Below are positions 1 to 10,190 of a stretch of DNA of 64,000 nucleotides, piece by piece; within the stretch, counting starts at the first letter, position 1, and the number at the start of each line of letters is the position of its first letter. This DNA comes from Ascarosepion bandense (Eukaryota; Mollusca; Cephalopoda; Sepiida; Sepiidae). The notes under the pieces are model-generated. The model was not told the origin of the DNA and did not search any database. It saw only the letters and a list, made by a program, of their open reading frames with translations. A program made the translations under genes and the position numbers. The DNA lies in the NCBI GenBank assembly GCA_037127315.1, contig JBBBDQ010001154.1:617501-681500 (forward strand), written 5' to 3'.

Positions 1-590
1 CTGAGAAGTGTTACAACAGAAGATGGAAAGTGCGACACAGAGATCCGAAGTCAAATTGGCATGGCAAAGGAAGCATTCCTGAAGTTGAGTAAGGTATTAA
101 GAAACAGGACAATTTCGCTACAAACAAGGAAGAGAGTACTGGATTGCTATGTGATGTCTGTCCTTCAATATGGCAGTGAATGCTGGACAATATCATCAAA
201 GATGAAGGAAAAACTTGAAGTAACTGAAATGTGGTTCTACAGAAGGATGCTGTGAATATCATGGATCGAGCACGTAAGCAATGATGAGGTTTTGGAAATG
301 ATGGAAACAAAAAGGAAATTAATATTGAGTATCAGGAAGAGACAACTAAAGTTCCTGGGACATGCAATTAGGAAGGAGGGCTTGGAGAATCTGATACTAA
401 CAGGCCAGATATAGGGTAAAAGAGACAGGGGAAAGCAATGGATAAAATATTTGAAGGACCTAATCATGTGGATGATGGAACGAGGGTTGCATGGTGTAAC
501 AGAAGGCGTGCTCAGAACCTCCAGGGACAGGGAAACGTTGAAAGCCATGATCGCCTACGTCCTGAAGGAACAGGACACATAGAAGAAGGG
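1..590 (+). mobile_element. RTE-like LINE, 3' end (cut by window edge)
   Basis: This matches the 3' 590 bp of the near full-length copy at 30770-34030. It encodes the post-reverse-transcriptase region (MAKEAFLKLSKVLRNRTISL, then VLDCYVMSVLQYGSECWT and a C-terminal AMIAYVLKEQDT followed by a stop near 580). A TGA at 253-255 replaces the CGG of the 30.8-kb copy, and a TAG follows near 412, so it is dead. The element enters from the left edge. Confidence 0.85.
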
Positions 591-682
591 AAGAACTGAA
601 CAGAAGAACTTGAAAACTTTCAAAAGGGCTTGGAGCTTTCAAAAGATGGTCATGATTTGAAATAAAAAATAAAAAAAATTGT

Positions 683-825
683 CAACCAAGCCAAGAAACA
701 ATACCCACCTCCATTTTGATATTTGGTCAAAATTTAGGAAGTGGCTCAAGGCCCAAAACTTTTCAGCATTAATTTGCAGATAGCACTGTGTAATAAAATT
801 ATACACTTAGGTAGGATAGAAAATT
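683..825. repeat. Short dispersed repeat (3 copies in window)
   Basis: A stretch of about 130 bp containing CAACCAAGcCAAGAAaCAAT, a 'GATATTTgGTCAaAaTTTaGG' block and 'AACTTTTCAGCAT'. Related copies lie at 3437-3570 and, more weakly, at 7680-7770. No coding capacity and no recognisable family. Confidence 0.5.
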
Positions 826-839
826 TCGTCTGTTTCTTT

Positions 840-1200
840 AATTTGGGCAGTTTTGTATTTATTTACAAAAATTAATTTTTTTTTTTAGTTTTTCTTTCTT
901 TGACTTTTTGATTCCTTTCATTCGTTGTTTTTTATTTCTATCGTTTTTCTTTCTTGACTTTTTTTTGCTTTCTTTTTCTTTTTTTTTTCCTGCTTTTAAT
1001 TCTTTCATTGATGCATTTTTTTCTCTTTTTTTTTCTTTTTTTCTTTTGTTTTTCTCAATTTTTTTTCCTTAGTAGTGCTTTCTTTGGTCGTCAGCCTTTG
1101 TGCTTTCTTTCTTTGATTGTACTTTATTTTTTGTTACTTGGTTTTTTCTTTTTTGTACATTTTTTTTTACTTTCTGTGTTTTTCTCTTCTATAAAATTAT
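840..1200. repeat. T-rich low-complexity tract
   Basis: About 360 bp that is mostly T with scattered C and G. The phenylalanine-rich ORFs here (MTFFCFLFLFFF type) are artefacts of composition. Confidence 0.8.
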
Positions 1201-1204
1201 TAAC

Positions 1205-2700
1205 TGTGGTAATGGTTTAAGAAAGTGCAGAAAGGAGTATAAGAGTTCATTTGTTATAGGAAAATGTGATTTGTACAGAAATTTAAACAGTTTGTTTTGA
1301 GAAATTGTTGGTAAAGGTTTGTTCAACTTATAGTTTAGTTCAAAATTGTTGTCTCTCTTTGACTGTTTTTATGAAATGTCTGGAGTGAGTTTTGGTATCT
1401 CATCTTGATAAGTTAATATCAAGATGTAAGCGTTTAGATATGTTGAAGAAATTGTTTCATTAGCCATTTTGGCTTTAATAAAATATTAACATTAGGCTGA
1501 GAAGTAGTGTCGTGGATTTGTATGATGTGTTTGTTCCTTTCCTTCATTATGTTGATGGTGATTAGGTGAAGAGGAAAGAGAAATAAAAAAAAACAGTATG
1601 CAATTAGGTAAGGGAGTGTGAATATAGGTCACAGGGACAGTGTTGTCTGATTGGCAGTCATCAATCTGTTCCATCATGGTTGGGTCAACTGTTCTCTGCC
1701 TCCTTTAGTCTCTCGAGCTGAGTGACTGAAAAACATGAATGTAGCCAAGTCGACGATCCCATGGTCAGCTTTGAATACAAACTCATTTTTAGGTAGGAAG
1801 AAATGACACAGGTCCTTGAAAGTTCAATTTGTTGTTTTCTGTGAATCAACCTCTTTTCATTGGTTATTAAATATTTTACACTATCTTGTGAAATTTGCCT
1901 TGTGCTTTTTTTCCTCAGTACAGAGGCTACCTTTTTTCTTATTGGTCAAAAACAGACTTTTGTACTGGCTTGTGAATTCAAAAATAGTGAAGGTCAGAGT
2001 TAGTTTTATTTTATATTCACCACATAAACATAATTTGTTTGCAAAGTAAAATCTTGCACTAATAAGAAAACAATCAGGATTCATTGACTAAGCCGTCAGC
2101 ACTACTGGGGTTTTATTTTTCTTCACTCCCTGGCCATTGAGCTGAGATCAAAATATAGTATATGTTCTCATCTTTAATGGTAATACTAGCAGTTTAGGCT
2201 GGGTACTTTAAGGGATAATAAAAATAAAAAACATGATGAATTTATATAGCAAATACTTACACAACGTCTACCTCATCACTTTTATAGATATCGATAACAA
2301 TGTAGAATGTGTCCATTGGATTAGGGTGGGAAGGGGAGGGACAACATATATAGATAATATAAAGTGGGGTGATCAGTTCTATATTATAATCAATACATAA
2401 TCTGATCCCTGACTTTGTGGGGTGATAATATATATTTTTCTACCCCTAATTTTGGTTTTATGAAAAATTTCAATGTGATGTTAGTGTTCTAAGATTTTGA
2501 TCTATATCTGAGAGCAACTTCCCTCGAGTTAGACTGCAAAATGCAGACACTAAGTCGAATCTGTCTGTCTCTCTCTCCACCTTCGTCACTTTTATAGATT
2601 GTTTCCTTGTAAGGGAACATTTGGAATTCATTGACCAGACAACCAGTCCTATTGTTGACTGAAATTTATAAAATCTTTCTATTGAACAATTTTTCATGGA
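1205..2700. other. AT-rich stretch with no recognised gene
   Basis: No exon-like frame, RNA gene or repeat shared with the rest of the window was recognised in this 1.5 kb. The short ORFs (60-77 codons) show no conserved motif. Confidence 0.4.
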
Positions 2701-2707
2701 AATAGGT

Positions 2708-2905
2708 TTCTTAAGTCCAGTAACTGTTATTGTTCTTTCTTGTATTGGTGGGAGATTTCCTTCCTAACCTTTTGTTTGAAGTTGTGTAGAACTTCAACAT
2801 CTTTATTAAATCATTATTTTCTCTTTGTGTTACATGTACTATCCATTTTAATTTTTGCTGTTGAAAATCCTCACGTAATTTGGTTTTTATTATTTGATAT
2901 AATTC
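2708..2905. repeat. Dispersed repeat related to the 115-bp array
   Basis: Contains CCAGTAaCTGTTAT, then 'GGaGaTTTCCTTCCTAACCTTTT', 'TTGAAGTtGTGTaGAAC' and 'TTTGCTGTTGAAAaTCCTCA'. The same order occurs at 56565-56760 and in the array at 63122-63640, so this looks like an unexpanded single copy. Confidence 0.6.
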
Positions 2906-3436
2906 GTTGTGACTGTATAGTGCCAGTCAGGCCATGTGTCACTATACATATCTGCTGAATACGTCTTCCATATTTACCGTACATTCCTTTTATTTATTGC
3001 AAGTATTGAATATATCCTTTGTAAATGTCTGTCATGCTTACTGCATACCTGTCGTCGATGCCTATTGTAGAGGCAGGATATAAAAAGTTTTCAAATTTCT
3101 GTATTAAGTTGATTAGGTTTGTTTCACTTCCTCTGAGGACATAGATGTCTCTGTAGTGTGGACAGCTCATCAAACAGTGAATCTGCTTTTAATGACAATG
3201 AACCCAAATTAAGGCTGTGTATCCTTCCCTGTTGTGTATCCTTCCCTGTTGCATTGATAAGTAGTTTTTGTTGTTACCGCTTCTCATATTTATCTTCGTA
3301 TTGTTGTTGTTCAAGTCATGGCAACCAGCTGTATTTCTTTGGTTTCTTAATAATTTAATATCCCATGCTATGATTTCTTCTTAGTCATTCTCTTGCTTGG
3401 ATAAGAGCAGGAATATTGGTGGAGGGAAGGCAGAAA

Positions 3437-3570
3437 AATTCTCAGTCCAACCAAGAAGCAATAGCCTTGCCAAAATTGATATTTAGTCAGATTTTGGGAA
3501 ACATGTCAGGTTCAAACTTTTCAGCATCCATTTCTAGATATGCAGTACATAATGAAAATGAATAGTATGA
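3437..3570. repeat. Short dispersed repeat, second copy
   Basis: Homologous to 683-825 (CCAACCAAGaaGCAAT, GATATTTAGTCA, AACTTTTCAGCATCCAT). It is followed closely by a TA/CA microsatellite. Confidence 0.5.
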
Positions 3571-3594
3571 TAAGAAGATTGGTGATTGGTCCTT

Positions 3595-3599
<5 letters not shown>

Positions 3600-3667
<68 letters not shown>
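3600..3667. repeat. (TA)n(CA)n microsatellite
   Basis: About 32 bp of TA followed by about 36 bp of CA. Read as protein it gives YIYI/THTH runs, which are not genes. Confidence 0.95.
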
Positions 3668-3669
<2 letters not shown>

Positions 3670-3846
3670 TTGCTCAGATATACTGCTGCTTGGCTGTAAT
3701 GAAAGCTTTAAAACTAATCCATGGTCCTGGATCTCAGAATCAACCTAAAGAATATTTGTGTGAAGTATGGTGAGAATCAGATAAAAATTGTGGATTTGTA
3801 TAAAGGACATACAGACACACACACACACACAAACATAAACATTTTG

Positions 3847-3889
<43 letters not shown>

Positions 3890-4201
3890 CGATTTTCTGC
3901 ACTATTGTAAGAACTGCAACCTTGAAACTTCTGAGTATCGCTTCTTATGTCTTTGTCTATGGGTGTATCAAATTTGATTAAAATTGGACCATTCCTTGTA
4001 TAACCTGATTTTTTTTTTATTATCGATTTTCACTATTTATCGGGGGTACCTTGACACAAAACCTAGCTAAGAACACTCGCAGACACTTATAGTACAACTG
4101 TAAATTTTCAAGAAAATCGGTTCAGCCATTTCGGAGTCTATAGGTAATGGACACACACACACACACACACACACACAGAGACAAAGTTCCATTTATAAAT
4201 A

Positions 4202-4206
<5 letters not shown>
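3668..4206 (+). repeat. Unclassified dispersed element B, copy 1
   Basis: About 540 bp shared with 9236-9930. Shared landmarks: 'AATCCATGGTCCTGGA', 'TTATCGATTTTCTGCACTAT', 'GGGGTACCTTGACACAAAAC', 'TCGGTTCAGCCATTTCGGAG', a CA tract, and the end 'GTTCCATTTATAAATAAGTTT' running into (TA)n. There is an internal TA expansion at 3854-3887. No ORF. The CGGTTCAGCC.TTTCGGAG-type tail recalls widespread invertebrate non-autonomous retroposons, but I cannot assign a family. Confidence 0.7.
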
Positions 4207-4259
<53 letters not shown>

Positions 4260-4262
4260 TAT
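4206..4262. repeat. (TA)n microsatellite
   Basis: TA tract joining the end of element B to the Penelope-like fragment that follows. Confidence 0.95.
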
Positions 4263-4860
4263 AAAAACCACACTCTCCCGTAGACTTACCGGTCACCTTT
4301 CTGATCAGAGTATAATTAAGCAACATTTCTTAGAAAAACATAGTCATGTAGGTAATATCAGACAGATTTTAGTCAACAATACAATAATCCTCATTCATAT
4401 ACACATTAAAAAGAACCTTCAGATATTAGAGGCCATCTACATTAAATCTAAACAACCCACATTTAATAAAATCCAGTTTAAATCTGGTCATAACACATTA
4501 CATTGCATTTAAATATATGGTTCTGTTATCATTTCGAGCTCTCACATGGTGTGACGTCATAGAACCGTATTGCAAATTTACGACCTACGTTTGCTATTTT
4601 TAGTAACTGTTATCATTGCTTAGCAAAGTTTTCTCAATACAAGATAAAATCGTCGCTGATGGATGTTTTTATGTTAACGTTCTTGTAACCTCTCTGAAGA
4701 TGACTCATGTGAGCCAAAAGCTGAGAACCAACTTACTAAAAAAATATCCAAATGTTGAAGAATTTTTGTTTTTATTTTCACCTGAAATTAAAGCCAAAAT
4801 ACGATGTTTAGAATGACTCATGATTAAACATAAGATATTCACTGTCTCTTATATTTAACT
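4262..4860 (+). mobile_element. Penelope-like element (lineage 2), GIY-YIG part and 3' region
   Basis: The frame at 4263-4512 reads KTTLSRRLTGHLSDQS, IIKQHFLEKHSHVGNIRQIL, VNNTIILI and NLQILEAIYIKSKQP. This is the second half of a GIY-YIG endonuclease as carried at the C-terminus of Penelope-like retroelements. The better copy at 58092-59068 supplies the preceding YIGFTTTTLSRRL. The 3' untranslated part matches that copy to the terminal (TG/TA) tract, including a CTGAAGA..CAAAA hammerhead-like core. It is 5'-truncated at the TA tract, has a diverged 5' motif, and is non-functional. Confidence 0.82.
4689..4729 (+). ncRNA. Decayed hammerhead-like motif in PLE lineage 2
   Basis: CTGAAGA, stem II-like TGACTCATGTGAGCC, then AAAA in place of GAAA, then AGCT. 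It is homologous to the better-kept motif at 58888-58928. G12 is lost, so catalysis is unlikely. Confidence 0.45.
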
Positions 4861-4861
4861 C

Positions 4862-4862
<1 letters not shown>

Positions 4863-4909
<47 letters not shown>
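4863..4909. repeat. (TG)n(TA)n microsatellite
   Basis: This tract lies between the 3' ends of two Penelope-like fragments, one on each strand. Confidence 0.95.
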
Positions 4910-4911
<2 letters not shown>

Positions 4912-5720
4912 AAAGAATATTAATAAAAAGTTTTGAATTTAAAAATGTACTTTTTTTGAACAGTATTTGTTTATTTTTATTATATTTTATATTTCAGACC
5001 GCACTCGGTCCTTCATCAGAAACAACTGATTTTTAAATTTGAATTAGAAACGTATTTCACGATAGCGTTCGAATATTTTTTTTTGTTTACATCATGTGGT
5101 GTGTTTGTTCACAACATGCGGCACGTCCGTAGAGAAAGTCTGTTTGTTTTAGATAAAAATTTCTTGGAATATCTGAAAAAAAATTTTTAGCTATTGAAAT
5201 ATTTGTAAAGATTCAACACACCTAAGTCCCTATTCAACCCTAGCTTGTGTGTATTTAATTTTAAAATCCAGTATTTTTCTTTCTTTCTGCGTGTGTATGT
5301 AGAACTAAAATTGGAGTCTATTAGTAAACATTTGCAATTTTCTAAAGTATGATCAGGTTGATTAAAATGGGCTGCAATTGGGGAGTATACATTTTTTTGT
5401 CGTATAGTTTGTGATTATTGAAGCGAAATCTAAAGCTATTACCGGATTCGCCGATATATCCACTGTTGGGGCAAATTGAGCAGAAGAGAAAGTAGATGAT
5501 GTTTTTGTTGTCACAAGTAAGGTTTGGTGGGTGTAATTTTATTTTGGTGTTGGGTACAGAGAATGTTTTGTCTGTTATTAAATGTTTACAAATTAAACAG
5601 CGAGGCTTCCCACATTTTAAATTCCCTGATAGGTTTGTATTATTTAAATATTTGTTAGAAGTGATATTCTTTCCTATACATATTAAGACAGTATACGTGG
5701 ATGATCATCACTATATATAT
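4912..5720 (-). mobile_element. Penelope-like element (lineage 3), GIY-YIG part and 3' region
   Basis: On the minus strand, 5500-5343 encodes TCDNKNIIYFLFCSICPN, SGYIGESGNSFRFRFNNHKL and YDKKMYTPQLQP, ending with a stop. N.IYFL.C..C...YIGE....R.RFN.H is a GIY-YIG endonuclease start as found in Penelope-like elements. It is distinct from the YIGFTTTTLSRR type elsewhere in the window. Downstream lies a CTGATGA..GAAA hammerhead-like motif (4985-5022), and the element ends near the TA tract at 4909. Upstream sequence (5516-5720) continues less clearly. Truncated fragment. Confidence 0.75.
4978..5025 (-). ncRNA. Hammerhead-ribozyme-like motif, PLE lineage 3
   Basis: On the minus strand: CTGATGA, one extra A, GGACC-GAGTGC-GGTCT (5-bp stem II with one G-U), GAAA, then helix III ATAT-AAA-ATAT and H17 = A. 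Stem I is poor. The core bases are intact; the bulged A beside stem II and the weak stem I lower confidence. Confidence 0.5.
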
Positions 5721-6059
5721 ATATATAGTTTAATTACTTTGTTTTGGGTCATAATAAAATTAAACCAGTGCACATTTGTATTTAGTGCTCAATACAATTA
5801 TATTTTAGAAACTTTTGAATATTCTTCATTTGTAAACGAGTTATTTCGTGACCCAGGTTTCTACATGCGGTGTCTTCAGGCAATTTGCAATAACTGAATT
5901 TATTGTTTTTTTTTAAGAATGCTCATGTAATGCTTTTTTTTTTTTTTTAGTGCTCACATGGTGGAGAATTTTTGAGTGAAAGTAGTTAAAATAATAGTGT
6001 TGTCAAAGGAAAAACTGTCTCTCTGTTTTTTTTTTTTGAGCATCTCTGTATGCACCCTG

Positions 6060-6720
6060 TTAACGTTTCTATCAGGTTACATATCAGGATGCTAATATGA
6101 TCCTTCAAGGAAAGGGGTTAGATTTCAGCCGGCTTCAAACCACTGAGAGTTCCTCATCTGTAAGAACTCTGATAAACAGGTTAACAATATCCAGGCTTAT
6201 CACCTGTTCATTAGAGATAGCTTTTTGGATCAATTCAACAAAATTTTCAGATTTCTTAACATATGATAAAGACTTCCTTGTTGTTGGTTGATCTTGTTTG
6301 CTGGCACATCGACACCTCTATGGATTACTTAATGCTAAAATCTAAATATTGTTGATTGTAGTGTCACTCTGTAGAGTTTTCATAGGCTTCTTTTATGGTG
6401 TTTGATTTGGCTATTTTTCTAGTGTTTGTCTTACTTGACAGATGAGCTCATCTGCCTTGGAGTTCTTTAAACCAACTTCCTCAACAGCAGCAATCTGAAT
6501 CTGAGACACACTCGATGGTTGTATGAAGTTAAGACCCTTGTTTCGCACTGATGCCTCGGAGGCACTTGTGATTAGTGATATTGACAACTGCTTTTATAGA
6601 TTCACAGTGAACCTTGTTGCATTCTAGTATTTGTTTCTTCTCGGAGTGCAGTTGGTAGACGTTTCTTGTAGAGGCATGTGTAAGCAATTTTGCAGATAAA
6701 ACCTGGAGAGGCATACATAT
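6060..6720 (-). mobile_element. Penelope-like reverse transcriptase fragment (N-terminal half)
   Basis: On the minus strand, one frame reads KKSENFVELIQKAISNEQVI, SLDIVNLFIRVLTDEEL, SVV-stop-SRLKSNP. The SLDI/VNLF..V.TDE.L.VV pattern is the motif that contains the first catalytic Asp in Penelope-like reverse transcriptases. Upstream frames (6714-6529) look like the preceding N-terminal part with frameshifts. Decayed. Confidence 0.6.
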
Positions 6721-7200
6721 TTAAATTTAAATTTTTGGTTTTTAATTTATTTGTGTTTAATTTTTATTTATTTATTTATTTATTTTTTTTTTAAGTGAAG
6801 GTTTGATATATGATGGCATCGATTGCCAATCAAGTAAAAAAAGGAAGATTGTTCCCATTTCTTCCAACATTTGATACTTGTGTCTTTTAAAGAATTTTAA
6901 GTATCTATTTGAAAAAGCATTTAATTAAGGTTAATTGAAGAATAATAAGTTGAAGTGCTTGTATTTATATTTCAGGTGTGGAATGGCATATTGACTTGAA
7001 AATCAGCATTTGAAATACATTTTTTTTCCTACCCAGCTTGAAAAACAGACTGGAGAAAAATATCTTTATGAAGTGTAAATTTTCAGTTTGGCACATGATA
7101 ACTAGTGTTGAGTGCAGAAAAAAAAAACTCGTTTTGTTATTTTTTAATGAGTTCAAAGTAGATGACCAAAACAAATGGATTTTAACTTAAATAATTTCTA

Positions 7201-7507
7201 GTCATTCAGTAAAGTGCCATACGTGATACATGCTTGGGCAATCATCTCAAAAGAGACATGACTCACTGGGCAGAAGATTATCCCGCAGTAGGTTGCTATT
7301 ACTTTCTGTGGTAGACTGGTTGCCAATCAAGACTATTTAACCCAATCTGGTTATTATTTAACCCATAACTGGAGGGAAGAGACGGATTAATACCTTTCCC
7401 AAGGGTATTTGCACGTAAGTGAAGACAAGGATTTCAACTGGAATTCGAACTGGGCTTCCTGATCTCTCATTCCAAGCTGATATCCACTGCACCACCCACA
7501 CACATCC
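7201..7507 (-). mobile_element. SINE A (tRNA-derived, long form)
   Basis: On the minus strand: a tRNA-like head with A box TGGTGCAGTGG and B-box-like AGTTCGAATTCC, then 'CCCTTGGGAAAGGTATTAAT', 'GTTATGGGTTAAATAA', 'GGCAACCAGTCTACC', 'GGGATAATCTTCTGCCCAG', and the end 'GTATCACGTATGGCACTT'. Nine copies or fragments occur in this window. Non-coding Pol III-type retroposon. Confidence 0.9.
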
Positions 7508-7924
7508 AAATAATTTATAACCAATCCAAAAAGAAAGATTTTTTTTTTTTTTTGGCTGATGTTTTTTTTTTCTCTACTTTTATTTCTTTTTTATACAAGT
7601 TTAAATTTAAATTTTTGAAATTTACAAACCAGTGAATTTTAATGGGAAAACAAGTTTCTGTTAAATGTGAAGGGGGTGGCTGATCTGATGAAGAAAAGAT
7701 TCCCCCTCTTAAAAAATCTGATTAGTCAAATTTTAGGAAATGTGTCAAGCTGACAACTTCTCAATTCTTTATATCAAGAGTTTTAGTTGTATTCTTGATT
7801 TTTTTAATACAAATAAAAAAGAAATATTTTTTTGCTCTTTTGCTGACATTTTTGGCTGTTAATCTTTCGAGTTTCTTACATCTACAAGATTTTTTAAAAA
7901 TTTTATTTCTAATTTTTTGAAATG

Positions 7925-8937
7925 TGATCTACCTTCAGGATGTAGGCATAGTTCTCCACAGTTTCCTTTTCTTCATCCTTGTCTTATGCCTCTTTCTATT
8001 TTTGTATATCTGCTGAATTCATTTCCTGCCTCTATGCATGCAGTTTGCTGTCCATATAGGTTCTTGATTACTCTGTCTTTTCCAAATATGTGTAGGTTGC
8101 CAAGCATCTCTAACAAGTCTTTTATGAATTTGTCTAAATATATAAGTCTGTTATATATATTAATTTGTTAAATATACAAACTTCTTGAAATTGTTAACTT
8201 TTTGTTCGATTTTTAATAATTTGATTTGGTGCTAAATGACCCAAGATGGGTCGATACACCATAAAACAAACAAACAAATCTAACAAGTCTTTGTGGTATG
8301 CTTTGTCAAATGCTTTTGCATTGTTTATAAAGCATATTTTCTGGCTCTTCTGCCTTTGCATTGCTCTTTCTAGTAGCATTCTGAGCATGAATATCACATT
8401 CCTTGTGACTCTGGGTTATTTTAATGAACCTGTACTGTTCTTGTCCTATCTCTGAGTCAATTCTGCTGTGTGCTCTGTTCATCAAAATTCTGATGTTGAG
8501 TTTTGTCGTGTGTCTCATTAAGTTGATTTTTTTTTATGTAGTTCACATTCCTTTGCACCTGGATTCTTTGGTAATGTTAAGGAAATTGATCTGCTTAGGT
8601 CCTTTGGTATATTGCCACTTTTGTAGTTCTTATTCATTAGTTCTGTGATCTTGTCGATGCCAAAGTCTTCTAAAGCTGTCAGTATTTATATTACAATAGC
8701 ATCTGGTCCTGTTGCTTTGTTTCTGCTCAATTTAGTCAGTGTAGCGTCCACTTCGGTTTTTAATATTTCAGATTCATGCAGTATTTCTTTGTATTGGCAG
8801 TTCTCTTTTGTTGCAGAAGAGATCTTTGACATTTTTGTTCCATCATTGAAGTATTTGTTCTTTCTATAATACGAGTGTTCTGTCCTTTTGATTTTTATAC
8901 ATCCTGTTGCAGAGCATGTCTTTTGTACTGTCAGTTC

Positions 8938-8940
<3 letters not shown>
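7925..8940 (-). mobile_element. RTE-like LINE copy C, reverse transcriptase part
   Basis: The minus strand matches the central reverse-transcriptase region of the 30.8-kb copy. Remnants include 'IRILMNRAHSRI', 'IGQEQYRF', 'LLERAMQ' and 'CFINNAKAFDKAYHK', that is, the FIDYAKAFD motif. Many frameshifts and stops. It is interrupted by a 156-bp insertion at 8123-8278 and ends at the TA tract at 8941. The endonuclease part of probably the same insertion resumes at 10190-10740. Confidence 0.8.
8109..8292 (+). mobile_element. Nested short retroposon with 14-bp target duplication
   Basis: A 156-bp insert (8123-8278) inside the RTE copy, flanked by perfect direct repeats TCTAACAAGTCTTT at 8109-8122 and 8279-8292. 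The insert ends AAAACAAACAAACAAA, a typical A-rich retroposon tail on the plus strand, preceded by 'GGTGCTAAATGACCCAAGAT'. The RTE sequence is collinear across the insertion. Confidence 0.75.

Positions 8941-8984
<44 letters not shown>
8941..8984. repeat. (TA)n microsatellite
   Basis: TA tract at the boundary between the RTE copy and the inverted repeat that follows. Confidence 0.95.
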
Positions 8985-8987
<3 letters not shown>

Positions 8988-9141
8988 AGATAGGTGTGAG
9001 TTTGTGACCCTGGGTTTCACACACTTGTGATCATCAGACGGATTATTTCTTTTTTTTTTTTTAATCAGATTGTTTGATGATCCAAGAGCATGCAACTCAG
9101 GGTCACAGACTCACACCCATCTAACTAAATGTTAACTCTAT
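8983..9141. repeat. Inverted repeat with hammerhead-like arms
   Basis: Arms of about 60 bp (left 'GTTAGATAGGTGTGAGTTTG', right the imperfect reverse complement ending 'CTCACACCCATCTAAC') around a T-rich spacer. Each arm carries a hammerhead-like core read inward. Left arm on minus: CTGATGA..GAAA then ACCCAGGGTC. Right arm on plus: TTGATGA..CAAC then TCAGGGTC. Confidence 0.75.
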
Positions 9142-9235
9142 CATTGATACTGAGCACTTTCAAATAAGTACTGCACATATATATTATATAAATAGTAGAA
9201 TATATATAACAAATTGCACATATATATATATAAAT

Positions 9236-9930
9236 ACTAGCAGTATAGCCCGGCGTTGCTCAGGTGTAATGAAGGCTTTAAAATGAATCCATGGTCCTGG
9301 AGCTCACACTCTTTGGACGTTGGCACGAAAGACTAAAAAGCAATAGTTGTTTCCAGTTAAAGCGAAACCGTAGACTGAAAGGAAAATGAATGGGTGTAAG
9401 TCAAGTTTTGATTTCCTGGTATCGATATCAAATAAGTTTTTTTCGTCGTAAACTAAATTTTGAAGGCTAAATAAGTCCTTCGAGTAAATGGTATCATGGC
9501 TGAGACTAAGAACTACAATTATACCTACTTAAAGCCAAACCTGAAGAAAAACTAAAATAAAAGGGCTGAAAAAAAATACATACAGGCAGATACACACACA
9601 CACACACACACCTTGCCTTTTATATTATCGATTTTCTGCACTATTGTAAGAACTGCAACCTTGAAACTTCTGAATATTGTTAGTGTCTTTGTCTATGAGT
9701 GTATCAAATTTGATTAAAATCGGACCACTCCTTCTATAACCCGATTTTTTTGATTATCGATTTTTGGTATTTATCAGGGGTACCTTGACACAAAACCTAG
9801 CTAAGAACACTCACAGAGGCTTATAGTACAACTGTGTAAATTTTGAAGAAAATTGGTTCAGGCGTTTCGGAGTGTATAGGTAACGAACACACACACACTG
9901 AGAAAGTTCCATTTATAAATAAGTTTAGAT
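9236..9930 (+). repeat. Unclassified dispersed element B, copy 2
   Basis: Longer copy of the element at 3668-4206. It begins 'ACTAGCAGTATAGCCCGGCG' and ends 'GTTCCATTTATAAATAAGTTT' next to (TA)n. It has CA tracts near 9594-9613 and 9887-9898. No ORF. It lies inside RTE copy C. Confidence 0.72.
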
Positions 9931-9954
9931 TATATATATATATATATAATTTTC

Positions 9955-10146
9955 TTTTAATGCATATGTACGCTGTCTGTATATATTCTCTGCTGGTTTG
10001 GGTCATTTCCAAATCTGTTGTATTGCAGCCTGGGAACCTCGTTTTGCCCTTAATTTTCATATAACTGGGAGGTTCATCCCTTCTGCATTTATCACTTGGA
10101 TAGGTTTTGCAGCAAATAACTGTGTTCCTGAATCTTTTGTTGACAG

Positions 10147-10147
<1 letters not shown>
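9955..10147. other. Unassigned sequence inside split RTE copy C
   Basis: About 190 bp between TA tracts with no match elsewhere in the window. One minus-strand frame is open for short stretches only. Confidence 0.3.

Positions 10148-10188
<41 letters not shown>
10148..10188. repeat. (TA)n microsatellite
   Basis: Pure TA tract adjoining the RTE endonuclease fragment. Confidence 0.95.

Positions 10189-10189
<1 letters not shown>

Positions 10190-10190
<1 letters not shown>

Noticed and set aside
954..1220. Phe-rich ORF resembling a membrane protein
   Set aside because: Produced by a T-rich low-complexity tract.
4138..4512. Plus-strand ORF starting with His/Thr and Tyr/Ile runs
   Set aside because: The first half is CA/TA microsatellite. 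Only the second half (from KTTLSRRL) is a real PLE remnant and is annotated as such.
6529..6714. 61-codon minus-strand ORF as an independent gene
   Set aside because: It lies collinear with the Penelope-like reverse transcriptase fragment and is most simply its decayed N-terminal part.
7201..7507. Functional tRNA gene at SINE A heads
   Set aside because: A- and B-box-like sequences are present, but no cloverleaf or acceptor stem closes, and the sequence continues as a repeated SINE body.
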